Source of the DNA: Acanthochlamys bracteata
Lineage: Eukaryota > Streptophyta > Magnoliopsida > Pandanales > Velloziaceae
DNA: 64,000 nucleotides
Direction: 5' to 3'
Assembly: GCA_019914995.1 (NCBI GenBank)
Contig: CM034137.1
Coordinates: 7,591,155-7,655,154, forward strand
Numbering within the stretch: position 1 is the stretch's first letter; each line of letters begins with the position of its first letter. A program made the position numbers and the translations under genes. Shown here piece after piece: positions 1 to 11,206 of the stretch. The notes under the pieces were generated by a model, which saw nothing but the letters and a program-made list of their open reading frames with translations, was not told the DNA's origin and searched no databases.

Positions 1-3000
1 TCACTAGAGTATACTATGTTGTACTAGTAAAGAGTCTTCTATTACTATTGTCTTACATCAAGGTTCAGCTTTTAAGTTCTTTATTATTTGTCTTAGCAAT
101 GGATTAATTCACTACGTTCACGATGAAATATGATGGCATATGTTAGTTGATGATGACATAATTTTAGTTGACGAGATAAAAAATAATTGAATTATAAATT
201 AGAATGTTAAAAAAGTACCTTAGAATTTAACAATCTTAAATTAAATAGAACCAAAATAGAATACATACATTCTCATTTTAGGAAACATGAATTATGATAA
301 TACTATTGTATGCCACAATAGATTATATCATATCACGAAGTGATAGTTTTAAATATTTAAATTCGATTATTCATAATGAAAAAAGAATTGAAAAAATATT
401 ATACATATAAACTAAAACGGAATAGATGAAATGATAAGGTGTTAATGAAATTTTGTGTGATAAAATAATTTCTATAAAAATATAATATCAGTTTATAGAA
501 CAGTCACTCGATATATAATATTATACTTTAGAAGTGTTGGACTATTAAAAATTTAACATGTTAATAAGAGAAATATAAACAAAATAATAAGATAGATGTG
601 TGGACATAAAGAGATGGAGCTAACTTAGACTAAGATGGTGGTAAAATATTTAGAATAGTTCAATCTTTCGCTTGTTACTCACACTAATTGGATTAGATTA
701 TGGAAACTATATTAATTGAGGTTAATATTCTGTATTTTGTAGACCGTTTCTATCAGTTGACTTATACCAACTAATTAAGAAATGTGCTTGACTTCTTTGG
801 TATTTCCGTATTTGTGGGCTCATTACCAAGGTCAAATCTGACTCGGTGTATCGCTACGGTGCCTAGTTTTTTAGTCAAATGAAGTTTTTAACAAACAAAA
901 TTTAAAATAATTTTTATACTTAATTATATTTAAAAATAATAATAAATAAATTATTGTTAAATAATCAAGTTTGGACTAATTGATATACGCTTTAAAACTG
1001 AAGTTTTAAAAATAAATTTTAATAAAAAGTAAGTTTATAATTAAATTTGTATTAATAGTAAGTTTTAAATTTTAATTTAAAAAATTTTAATAGAGAAAGT
1101 TTATTTTAAAAGTTTTCTGAATTAAATAAAATATGAGTTTGAAAAAAATAAAATTTGAATGGTAATAAACGCGCCTAAAATAAGCAATTCAAACGGTTAG
1201 GATGTTTTACTTTGATATTAAATTAGGTTTTTAGAAATGAGTTTATAGTAAATTAGTTGAAATTAAAATTGAGTTTAATAAAGAATTAACTTTTGTGTTT
1301 ATTTATATTAAAAGTTAATTTGAAAATAAAATTTTTAATCTTAATTTGAATTTTGAAATTAAATTATTTAAATTTAAATTTTATGTTTATTGTTATTTAA
1401 AAATAAATTAAAAGTTAAAAATGAGGATAACAAAAATAAATTTAAAGTGTACCCAAACAAGCTTCTAGACGCAATGAATAAATGAACTATTTTTATATAA
1501 TTAAAGGAACAAGTGATTTAAGATAATATTTTATTTTTAAAATTGTTTTATTATAAACAATTTTAAACGTCCACGTAGAAAAATTAGGCGCACCACTTGA
1601 GTTTAGATATAGGTCGGCTAGAGATCTGCAAAAAAAGGTTGCAGCACTAAACAACCCAACAAATCTTTTATAAAGGGCCAAAACAGATGTTTGGTTTTCC
1701 ATACTTATCAATTTTTTATTTTATATTTTCAATAAAATATTAACAATAATTTATAAATTTATTTAAAATTATAAAATAAATTTTATTTATTGTTTAACTC
1801 AAAATAATAAAAATTATTTATCAAAATAAAATTAAAATATTTTTATTTTAAATAATTCTTTTATAAGTACTTCTAGATAATCTCTCACCAATCATGTCAC
1901 AATCATGAAAACACAAAAACAAACTAAAAGAACTTCAGGGCTTCTAACATAAATATGGTTCAAAAATTAAGTATTATTTTAATTATATAAACTAAATTGA
2001 TGAAAGTAGAATTTAAAGTTATGATTGCAATCGTAAACTGAAATTTAAAATGAATTTTTTTACAATTTCATCGTTGAAATAAAAATAATATTTAAAATAC
2101 TTGAAATTATTTGAACTTAATTCAATAAAGAAATAAAATTTTGCTGGCATTAAAATATACCCTAAAAAAAGTGGATTTTAATAAGTGGCCGAATTGTTCG
2201 TGTAAAAATTTTGTGATATATGACCAAACATTGGTAGTGCTTCTTTCCGCCAAAATCCTTGAGTTTGGTCTAGTCGGTATGTTATATTTATAAACAGCAG
2301 AAAAAGAAAATTATTTTACCGACTAAAAAATACGTTAGTCGATAATTGCTAAATATACCGACTGATGTATTAATCAGTTAGCAAATATATAAATATTACT
2401 AACTGCGCTTTATTTAGTTAATATTGGACAAACTTACTGATCATATTGAATCAGTCAGTTATATTCAGTCGATAAAAATTTTATTTTTAATAGTATCTTC
2501 AATTAATTAGTTTCATCAAAACTCATTCTTTAATCAAAAATTTATTCTCATAATTATTTATAAATATTATTAAATATTAGAATTATTTTTAATTATTGTT
2601 TAACTATAGTTAAATATAAATTTTTTCGTAATTTTCAAATTAATTTTTAAAAAAAATCTGGAGGGTTTCTACATGCATGGTTCATTAACAAAGTGGATTT
2701 CTAGTAAGTGCCCAAATTCTTTCATGCAAATTTTTTATAATATATGACAAAAACTTGTTAGTGCTTCTTGGTATCGGTCAGGTTTGGGAGACTTTTTTTT
2801 TAAAATTTCTTATTTTATATTTTTTAATAAAGTTTTTAAAACATTTTATAAAATTTTATAAAAAATTTTTATATCTAGTTAAGGGGTGTTAATGGCGTTA
2901 GGTTGGATCACCTAATAATTCTATATTTTATTAATGAAGTAATACCGTATAATTACGGTTCGTTTAATTCGCCGTAAGAAAGTTTCTAAAAAAAATAAAT

Positions 3001-3282
3001 CTATAAAAATAAATATAGAAGTTTTTTAAAATTAATTTTCTGCTAAAATATTCCAGTCATTACTCTTTGAAAGAGTAATAATATACTTTTTTAATATTAT
3101 TGTAAATAATATTAAAGTTCTGTGAATAGAACTGAAATTTTTAATTTTTTATATAAATAAAATATATAAATTTTCTTTGAAATTTTAATTCTAATAAAAA
3201 AATTAAAATTTTGAACGATTGAAACACGTCCATAAACTCCAACTCCAACAAGAACACAAAAAACAACACACACACAACGAAA
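1..3282. other. AT-rich intergenic region
   Basis: No credible gene is visible. The DNA is very AT-rich, with runs of A and T and short ORFs lacking family resemblance. It holds a diverged direct-repeat pair (listed separately) and, at about 2270-2470, several copies of a motif like TACCGACT or its complement, which suggests a decayed transposable element. The last 150 bases lie beyond the 3' end of the minus-strand gene at 3283-3594. Confidence 0.7.
2168..2769. repeat. Pair of diverged ~80-bp direct repeats
   Basis: Positions 2168-2245 and 2690-2769 align along their whole length. Both start AAAGTGGATTT, carry an ATATATGAC-like block in the middle and end TTAGTGCTTCTT or GTAGTGCTTCTT. They are about 520 bp apart in the same orientation. 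The DNA between contains several TACCGACT/AGTCGGTA-like motifs. This could be a decayed insertion bounded by short terminal repeats, or a local duplication. No coding region lies inside. Confidence 0.6.
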
Positions 3283-3594
3283 TTAATTTTGAAAATTTCC
3301 AGCAACGTCTGCAGCTGCCGGCAACTTATCCACCGGATTACCATCGGCATCGTAAAATATCTGACCGGAGAAATCTAACGGTTGACATTTCTCACCTAAT
3401 ATAATCGTCTTCTTCCATAGCTCTGCTCCTTTGTGATCATCCTCCTCCTTATTATTCCCTTTTCTTCCACTGCTACTCACAAACTTCACTGCCACCATTG
3501 CCTTATTGCTGATCGCCGATAGAATATTCTTGTCGCTCCGGTGAGCTCCCGGTTTTTCTTGCTTGAACTTTTTTTGGCCTGTGCATAAGAACAT
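3283..3594 (-). CDS. Small conserved plant protein (103 aa), function unknown
   Basis: A single-exon frame of 103 residues. The conserved part is the C-terminal half: a basic/acidic linker, then LWKKTIILGEKCQPLDFSG followed by IFYDADGNPV. I recognise this W-K-x-I-x-x-G-x-K-C-x-P-L-D-F-S-G-x-I-x-Y-D pattern from a family of short uncharacterised proteins in land plants. Their N-terminal halves vary in sequence and are basic, as here (KKFKQEK, SSSGRKGNNK). There is no signal peptide or membrane segment. The match to a known family motif is the main reason to call it real, since the flanking DNA is noncoding and AT-rich. No function can be assigned. The start chosen is the first Met of the open frame; a later Met at residue 33 is possible. 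Confidence 0.65.
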   Translation of the reverse strand: MFLCTGQKKFKQEKPGAHRSDKNILSAISNKAMVAVKFVSSSGRKGNNKEEDDHKGAELWKKTIILGEKCQPLDFSGQIFYDADGNPVDKLPAAADVAGNFQN

Positions 3595-3863
3595 GGCTAA
3601 CGAATTGAAGAGATCTAAGGGTTTTCCAATGTCTTAGTGTTTGTTTTCATGAAAATGGAGTTAGGTGTTTATAAGGAGTTGAAGTTAAGGGAAGGAAGTG
3701 AAGCAATGGTGTTGTTGCTGTTTAGATTTTGCCATGTTGATTTTGTTTATGAACAGGTTAGGGGTGAAGTTGAAGTCAAGTCTAGGAAATCTTGCAAGAA
3801 AAGGGTTGATTTATTTGTAACAAACGCTCATTTACGAGTCGTTTAGAATTGCTTTCCGTAAAT

Positions 3864-4155
3864 GGCCTCTTTTAAACGCATGTAATTTTATTTTTTTTAT
3901 CAAATTTTGAGTTTAAATAATTCATATATTTCGATTACATAAAAAATTTAAAACTCTACTTTCATATGCAGAATTTCAATTCTAATTTTTTTATTTGTAT
4001 ACTTTTAATACAATTATATATTTTAATTTTTAACATACTTCAAAAAATTATTGAAATATAAATACTGAACTCCACTTTTATTTTATTTTTTAAAAAATTT
4101 ATTTTTTATTTTTTATTTTTACAAAACTCAATTATGAATATTTAAAATACACTCT
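3864..4155. mobile_element. Old MITE copy, same family as 22264-22558
   Basis: This ~292-bp segment aligns end to end with the element at 22264-22558, including the central AATACAATTATAT block and a GAACTCCACTTT-like block. Almost all differences that I could align are T here where the other copy has C, or A where it has G. The terminal repeats are eroded: one end reads about GGCCTCTTTTAAACGC, the other ATTTAAAATACACTCT. It lies between the small gene at 3283-3594 and the 3' end of the gene at 4379-5182. Confidence 0.75.
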
Positions 4156-4378
4156 AATTTACATTCAAACTCCACTTCTTAACTACCACACTTCAAAACT
4201 AAAAATTTAAAATTCGAACCCACTTACAATAAAATATAAAAACAGAAATCACTTTTTAGTAAATTACTTTTCTCAACTCATTAAAAGAAAATAAATAAAG
4301 AAGCCCTAAGACGTTGGTAAGTTCAATTTTAGCGGACCTGTTCTATGGATAACTGCAACCATCTCCAGGTCATGATCA

Positions 4379-5182
4379 TCAAGAGATGCTGCAAGCATTA
4401 GGGTTCTCTTCACTGAACATGCTTGTAATCCTATTAGCATCTGTAGCTATGCTGTAAATCCCTTCCCTTATCGGCGTTGGATAGTAATGAAACTCTCCAC
4501 CAAAATATTCCCTCCTCCGTCGATGATGACAATCTCCTGCTTCCCATACCGGCATCGGTGACGGCACGTAAAATCTTGATCCAGATCCTTGTCCGAACTG
4601 GTCGTTGTTATTATCGTTGGGATGTTGAGAATGCTCGGGTGTGTTGGCGTTGTTGTTGTTGTTCTCGTCACGAGAGAATCGAACTTGTTTCGATTTTTTC
4701 GGTTTTTTTGGTTTTTTCCGTTGTTCTGTAGCTTGTTGTGTTGAAGGTTCAGGTTCTGGGTGGTGTTGATGGTGAGTTTGTGGTGCTGGTGCCGGAGACG
4801 TAACTGTTTCGCATGTTGGAGAATACTGTTTTTGTGATTCCGGCGCCGGCATCATGACAACGTGATTGTTAGCACTGAACGTTACTGATTTATTAAGCGG
4901 TTGATCGTAGTAGACTGTTGTTGTCGCCGGAGGTGGTTGCCATGTCCTGGTCTCGTACTTGCCTACAAGGTGTTCAATGAAATGACTGTTTTAACGATAT
5001 CTATCATATAACATAGCTTGCTTGTTTAACTTTTTCCTGTATGTATATAGCTTGTTCCATGAAATGACTGTTGAGCACAAAAACAGTTCAACGAAAGTAT
5101 GAAAAAAAATTTCCGATTGCTTACCGTCTCGCCTTCGCCGGAGAACTTTGGAAGCTACTCTGCCAAGAGGGAAGCAACCCAT
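4379..5182 (-). CDS. Two-exon MGC...CaaX protein (213 aa), plant-specific, function unknown
   Basis: Exon 1 is 5182-5125 and exon 2 is 4962-4379, joined across a GTAAGC donor and a TTGTAG acceptor to give 213 residues. The N-terminus is MGCFPLGR followed by KVLRRRRDGK. Gly2-Cys3 plus a basic patch resembles a myristoylation/palmitoylation membrane anchor, although Leu6 departs from the usual Ser/Thr preference. The middle is low complexity: Pro/Gln/His-rich, then a lysine-rich run (KKPKKPKKSKQVRF) and poly-Asn. The C-terminus holds a conserved block, YPTPIREGIYSIATDANR, then TSMFSEENPNACSIS. The final CSIS fits a CaaX box, with Ser favouring farnesylation. I recognise the C-terminal block as typical of uncharacterised plant proteins. 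Membrane-associated location is inferred from the two end signals; no enzymatic domain is visible. Confidence 0.75.
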
Positions 5183-6561
5183 TTTTATCCGTATGTTTTT
5201 CTATTGATAATGAGAAGAATTTCCATAGTAGTAGATAGACAGATTGGTTTAATGTTTGAGTTGGTTTCTTATACATATGAAGAAAACACTAGGTGTTCGT
5301 AGAGCATCTAAAATAAAGTTAAATTTGGGTGTTCTAGAAAAGAATGGTCCTTCATATTCCAATGGGGAGAAAGCTTTGAATATATTCGTTCTTTTTCTTT
5401 CCAGTGTTTGGCTTTGAGCATTATATTCTAACAAAAATCATGCAAACCTTTACTAGCTAGCTTACTAGTAGTTTTTCACACTACGTTTTTTTGAATGACC
5501 AAAAGAATTTATTTTGAACGCTTTTACTTATCTTCAAAATTAGTTTTCTTAATTGGTTTACAAAAATTAAGGCCATATTTGGTAAAACTTTTCTCTCACA
5601 ATTTTTTATTTCACGTCTTTTAATAAAGTTTTTAAAATATTTTAAAAAATTATTTAAAAAATTTTAATAGTATAGAAAAATTATATTTCGTAAAATCTTC
5701 TTATTAATTATTTTTATTATTTTTTTAAAAAAAATATAACGTATTTTAAAAAATTTTAAAAATATTTTTATTTTTTGAAAAGCTCCTTTTCAATAATCAC
5801 TCCCAAATATTTCCTAAGTTTCACATTTAAAAGTAAGTTTAATAAAAAATAAAACTTTGTATCTACTTCATCTTAAAGAAAAGTTTAGAATTGAAACTTT
5901 TAGTTCCTAATTTAAAATATAAAATTAAAATTTTGGAAAAAAGATTATAAACTCATTTATAATATATTTTTTAATAATTTATTTTCATTCTAAAACAACG
6001 CACATTTATAACAAACAAACAAATCCGAAATGAAAACTAAACATGCATTTAAATTTTATTAACTAAAGAATGAAAAAAGGTGAATAGATGTTTATACCCT
6101 TTATGGATTAGGATATTTGAGAGTGCGTATTAAAAAAAAGCTTTTTGAAAAAAAAATATTTTGAATATTTTTTTTAAAATAAACTTTATCTTTTTTACTT
6201 CAAAAAATAGTAATAAATATAATTATTACAAAAACTTCACGACATAGAATTTTTTTATATTTTTTTAAAATTTTTTCAAAAATTCTATAAAATATTTTTA
6301 AAATTTAATTAAAAAATATAAAATGAAAAATTGAAAAAAAAAACTCTCAACGTCTTTCCATCAAACCATGGTTCGAACTTCTTTTATTATACACGTAATC
6401 ACTTCCATCAATTTAGGAGGTATTTTGTTGTGTTTATAATTATGCTTTTTATTAACAAAAAAATAATATTTTCCAATACTATTCACAGTATTTTATAAAA
6501 AATTTTAATTAAAAAATTATACATTATGTGTTATATATTTTAAAATAAAAAAATTTAGACT

Positions 6562-6996
6562 TATATATATATATATATATATATGGGCGGAGATAGGACA
6601 CCCCATTCTTAGAGATATCTTAGGGCACCCTTTTCTACAAAAATACGTAAAAAATTTTAAATATGTTCTCCACGGTTGGATATAAAAAATTATGAGTTAC
6701 AAAAATAGGGATAAAATTTTAGCTCAATCGGATCATGAATTGATCTCTATCGAATCTCTTGATCAAAATGACATAAAAAGAGAAAAGAATATTTTTATCA
6801 AATTTTATTATTTATATCATTTTATCAAACGCGGGATGGAAATTGATTTGTATTTCGATTGAGTTGAAACTTTGTCATCATAGTTTTTACTAATAATTTT
6901 TTATATCTAACGGTGGAGATTGAATTTGGAATTTTGGATTGAAAAAGGTGCCCCTAAAGTGCTTCTAAAAATGAGCTGTTCCTATCTCCATCCTAC

Positions 6997-7028
<32 letters not shown>
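6562..7028. mobile_element. Long foldback (palindromic) element inserted in a (TA)n microsatellite
   Basis: The element spans about 6585-6993 (409 bp). One end begins GGGCGGAGATAGGAC and the other finishes GTTCCTATCTCCATCC, its near-complement. Complementarity continues inward: GGGCACC pairs with GGTGCCC, a TCTCCACGGTTGGATAT block pairs with ATATCTAACGGTGGAGA, and CTCAATCGGA pairs with a TCGATTGAG block. Nearly the whole element could therefore fold into one imperfect hairpin. It is flanked by (TA)n on the left (6562-6584) and by (GT)n(TA)n on the right (about 6999-7028). It has no coding capacity. It resembles MITEs known to sit in TA microsatellites. The superfamily is not certain. Confidence 0.75.
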
Positions 7029-7884
7029 TGTGAATATAAGCACTCAGGAAGGTCTTCTAAAATTTCTGATCACTAAGGTGTGTTTGGTGAACCATCTCTT
7101 TCTAACCCACGTTCGATCACTTTCAATGTTCATTTTTTAGGTGCCAAAAAATTGAATCCAATCGAGTCAACTCAATTGTAGTTCAATTTAAGATTGATAT
7201 AGACATAAACATCATTAATGATTAATTATAATTTAGTTCTAATCTTCCAAAAAAGTTATATTACCTTTAATTGCAAAGCATGAATATTTACTAAAAACGT
7301 TTAGAAGCATTTATGAAACAAATATTTTAATTTTTTTAAAATATAAGCTTAACTATGTTAAATTTTAAAAAAATACTAAAAATTAAACATATAAAAATTA
7401 AACTTTTTAAATAATTTATTTTTCAAACTAACTTTCAAAAAATGATTACATTCCAATAAGCTAGCTAACCAAAACATGATTGATACAATGATGATGATAA
7501 TAATAAAAGCACTTCTTTCTAATTCAGTCAAATACCATCTATCCTTCATCGGACGGTCCAGATTTATTTGATATCTTGGTTCCTTCTAGATTATTGACAC
7601 ACCAAAATGGAATCATATTGAAAGGGAGTCCATCCAAAGCATTGGACGGTGATGCTTCAAAAGGCATGGAGGTTAGTGCAAGAATGAGATGATAACTCAA
7701 AAATTGAGTACCATCCTCACACGCCTCTCATTTTCTTATCATTAGTGGATGTTTGGATTATATTATCAGAAAAATAATTTTTTAATTGTAATATATATTT
7801 TTAATATATATTAAATAAGTATTTAAAAATAAAGAAATAAAAAAATTTTATATTCTGAAAAAATTTCGAGCAATCTCAAAACAT

Positions 7885-8130
7885 ACATGTTTGGTTGAGC
7901 GATCTCAATAAGCAATTTTTTAATTTTTAATTTTATATTTTTTAATACATATTTTATAAATATATAAAAAAATTATTTTAAAATTTAAAAAATATAAAAA
8001 TTTTTATATAATAAAATATTTTTATTACTTTTTTAATCAAAATAATAGAAATTATTTTTTAAAAAATAAAAATATTTTATATTTTAGAAAAATAAGTTCT
8101 ATTTTATAAGCATTTTTAAACGCCCCTTAT
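7885..8130. repeat. AT-rich ~240-bp MITE-like repeat, minus orientation
   Basis: The segment starts near GTTTGGTTGAGCGATCTC and ends TTTTTAAACGCCCC. Between are blocks of AATTTTTAATTTTATATTTT, TATATAAAAA and AAATAAAAATATTTT in the reverse order of those at 63555-63793 and 59863-60064. It is non-coding, and I read it as one member of a dispersed family. The extreme AT content makes exact ends uncertain. Confidence 0.45.
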
Positions 8131-8723
8131 ATGTTAGTACGCAAGTATTATAAATATTATTTTATAATTATAACTAATATTAGTTAATTTTAATATAGTT
8201 CAATTAATAATGTCGTAGTTAGTGTAGTTCAACATAAAAGAATTCCATGCAAGAACATTAATTAACTTAAATCAATACAGTTAATTAAAATATATATAAA
8301 TGTTATGGTGATGGTACATAAATTAAACATATAGAAGAATAGAGACCACAAATTGACCTATCTTTCAATCCTTAATTTCTCCACCTTCAATCAGTAGATA
8401 GATATTTATTGCTTTATTAAATTAGAGAGCTTTTAAAAGTGCTTAAATTAAAATTTTTTATCTTATAAAATTAAAATACATATATAAAATATTATTATAT
8501 ATAATTATTTATATTTTAAAATTTTTTATGAAATTTATAAATTTTATTGAAATTAAAAAGTTATTTAAAAAAAAGTGATACACCTTCAAATATGCCTTTA
8601 GCCATAAGTTGTAAAGTGTGCTTTCTTTTCTTATAGTTACTTAATAAAGTGCTCTACTGCTATTTTTTTCTTCTTTCTTCTTCTTCTTCTTTTCATATAA
8701 AGAAAGAAAAGAAAGAAAGAAAA

Positions 8724-9242
8724 ATGTCTCTACTTCGCCGGAAAACGGCGAGAACGCCGACTTTGCTACTATTAGCATTCGTCGGAGCATCCGTCCTGAT
8801 CGCAGCAGCAGCGGATGACACCGAAATAAAATGCGCCTGCAACACTCCATGCGGCAACCCATGCACTACTCCATCACCACCACCGCCGCCAGTAGTTGTG
8901 TTCTCTTCGCCGCCACCGCCGGTAGTAACTCCTTCACCACCACCACCTTCTCCACCAACTATACCTCCTCTGATCAACTACCCACCGCCACCGCCATCGT
9001 CAAGTTTAAACTGTCCTCCTCCACCACCGTCGCCGTCACATAACTACTCTCCTCCGTCGCCATCGTCGTCTAATAATCCACCTCCGTGTTCTTCGTGTTC
9101 GTCATCTTATTATCCGGGAGGTCGGCCGGGAGATTTGTACCCGCCGGATCTTAATTATAAGCCGTCGGAAGGATGCCGGAATCAGTTGAAGAATCTTGAG
9201 TATGTGTTTGTGTTCATGTTTGCGGTGGTTCTAGTGTTTTGA
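8724..9242 (+). CDS. Extensin-like proline-rich cell-wall protein, probably GPI-anchored (172 aa)
   Basis: Translation from the ATG at 8724 gives 172 residues. Residues 1-30 are basic and then hydrophobic (TLLLLAFVGASVLIAAAA), a secretory signal peptide. A short cysteine motif follows (IKCACNTPCGNPC), then about 90 residues of Pro-rich sequence with repeated S-P(2-5) blocks, which are typical hydroxyproline O-glycosylation sites. A Ser/Cys/Tyr segment and a YPPDLNYKPSEGCRNQL region come next. The protein ends in a hydrophobic tail (VFVFMFAVVLVF), consistent with a GPI-attachment signal. It probably acts at the plasma membrane/cell wall. The frame is open upstream, but this Met directly precedes the signal peptide. 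The CT-rich leader just before it is common in plant genes. Leucine-rich repeats are absent, so it is not an LRX. Confidence 0.8.
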   Translation: MSLLRRKTARTPTLLLLAFVGASVLIAAAADDTEIKCACNTPCGNPCTTPSPPPPPVVVFSSPPPPVVTPSPPPPSPPTIPPLINYPPPPPSSSLNCPPPPPSPSHNYSPPSPSSSNNPPPCSSCSSSYYPGGRPGDLYPPDLNYKPSEGCRNQLKNLEYVFVFMFAVVLVF

Positions 9243-11206
9243 TTAGCAGGTTAATTATTCTCATTAGTGTTACAATTAAATTCTAATAACATGTTTTAAA
9301 TGTTGTTTAGTTTTTTTTTCTTGTTCTTAGGTCGTTGTTTGCTTGTGATTCCAATTGTAATCACTGTGTACTGTAATGTGGACTGGTGATTAATAGTGTT
9401 TTTAATCTCGAAAGTGAGTTTCTATAATAAAAAAATCACTTACGATTATTTTTTTATATTTATTTTATACATGTAATGCATGTTCAATATTTTATATTCT
9501 TTTTTTTTTGGTTATCACCAACTTACATGCAACGCAAAATAGCACTAGCTATTTCAAAAAAATTATAGCTTAGTGAACATTGCTTAGTGCTTATGCAATA
9601 AAAATATTTTTAAAATAGTTTGAAAATCTAATTTTATTTTTATTTTAATAAATAAAATTTTATAATATATATTTTATATTTTTAAATAAATTTTATAATA
9701 TATTATAAAAAATTTTTATTGCGATTAATGTAAAGACGTACTTTGTAACGCATGCATGTTTGACGAAGGATCATGCATGAGATTTGGTTGATGGTATGTA
9801 GAATTCATAAAATTTACCAATTAATTTGGAAGTTTGTAAATTAAATACGTTGAAATTTTTAGTTATTCTATAGATGCGTTACATGAATTTTGGGATAATG
9901 AAAAGTTTCCCTTCTTTCAGTTACGTACCAAATTTTAGTGATAAATAAATAGACGTTATAATATATTAAAAAATGTTCTTTGCAATTCGTAGTGCTTGTG
10001 TCGGTGGAAGGAATTATCTTCTTTTTTCCATAGTATTAAAATTATATTATTATTAGTTCTTTTTTATTTGGAGCATGAACAGAATCTAGCACTACTGTTC
10101 AGCACTCGCTGTAATAGGAGAATGTTTTAAAATATTTAAAAAAAATTTTTTGAATAAAATATTTTAATTTTAGAGTAAGCTATATTTATTTAATTTTAAA
10201 AAATAATAAATCTTACTATTTAAAATTTTTTATATTTTAAAATTAAAAATTCTGTAAATAATATTTAAAATTTTGAAATAAAAAAATTAAAAAATTTGAT
10301 AAAATCACCTGCATCTCTTAAATGGTTGGTAGAAGTCACCATCTACATACCTGCAGTTCACGGCTCAAGTTCTTCATGTATTGGCCATACTTAGAACTTA
10401 CTTCAATTTCTTCTAATTTATTTTTTTTTCAAAATTTAAATTCATAAATATTTTTTATTTTTATTTAATATAAATTAAAAAATATTATTAATTTATTTTT
10501 TATTAAACTCAGATCTATCAAGTTGGTTTTACGGAACTCGATTCCTAAATATTTTAAGCCTAAAATCTTTTTCTTAGATGCTATAAAAGTTTTGTTTAAT
10601 TTAAATAAATAAATTATACATTATAAAATATTATGATATAAATTAGTGTATTTTTTTATACTTACAAAATGTTTATACGTTATAAAACTCGGACAGAAAT
10701 GTCTGAAAATATTTATTAAAATAAATTATATATATATATATATATTCTAAAAAAATAATAAAAAATTTTACAATATAAAATTATTTCATATTTTCTAATT
10801 TTTAAATAAATTTATAAATATTATAAAAATTTGTATTAAAAATAAAAATAATGCCTCGCAGTAGCTCCCAACATTTTCCTCGTCTTTTTCAAGTCTTGCA
10901 AGTTATCAATGAAATATAACTAATTTAATAATACAACTAAAAAATTGTCATATTTTGAACATAACCTTGCATTGAGAATTCAAGTTAATCCCTTCAAGAA
11001 AGAAAAAAAATTATCAACTAAGGACACTTCCATAAGAGAAAGCAACATTCCCAAAACATTCAAGCCCAGACCGGATTGCCTTAGAATATGGAATTTCATT
11101 GATAGTAAGACATTTTTTTTTGGGTGGCAAAAGCATAGATAAATGAAGTTCACATTCACAGAAGGGAAGAGTACCGGAAATTTTAGAAAAAAAGGCACCT
11201 CTCATC
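9243..11206. other. Intergenic region
   Basis: The first few hundred bases are likely the 3' UTR and terminator of the extensin-like gene. Beyond that the sequence is AT-rich, with MITE-like blocks at about 9590-9720 and 10120-10290, and a (TA)n run at about 10730-10745. The ORFs at about 10945-11200 lack family resemblance and lie just 3' of the minus-strand gene, so they are probably its 3' flank. Confidence 0.6.

Larger units (their letters stand above)
5183..8723. other. AT-rich intergenic region with repeats
   Basis: No gene could be supported. The region holds several AT-rich stretches resembling the small repeat family described at 63555-63793, a foldback element at 6585-6993 within a TA/GT microsatellite, and a pyrimidine-rich stretch (CTT/TTC repeats at about 8661-8693) just upstream of the extensin-like gene. 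The last ~100 bases are probably promoter and 5' leader of that gene. Confidence 0.65.

Noticed and set aside
1493..1711. 72-codon minus-strand frame
   Set aside because: No family resemblance, AT-rich random-looking composition, no promoter or splice context.
4477..4731. Plus-strand frame opposite the MGC...CSIS gene
   Set aside because: It is the complement of a conserved coding exon; no independent support.
8693..8977. Minus-strand Gly-rich frame opposite the extensin-like gene
   Set aside because: Gly runs are the complement of Pro codons; the plus-strand protein has a signal peptide and ordered structure.
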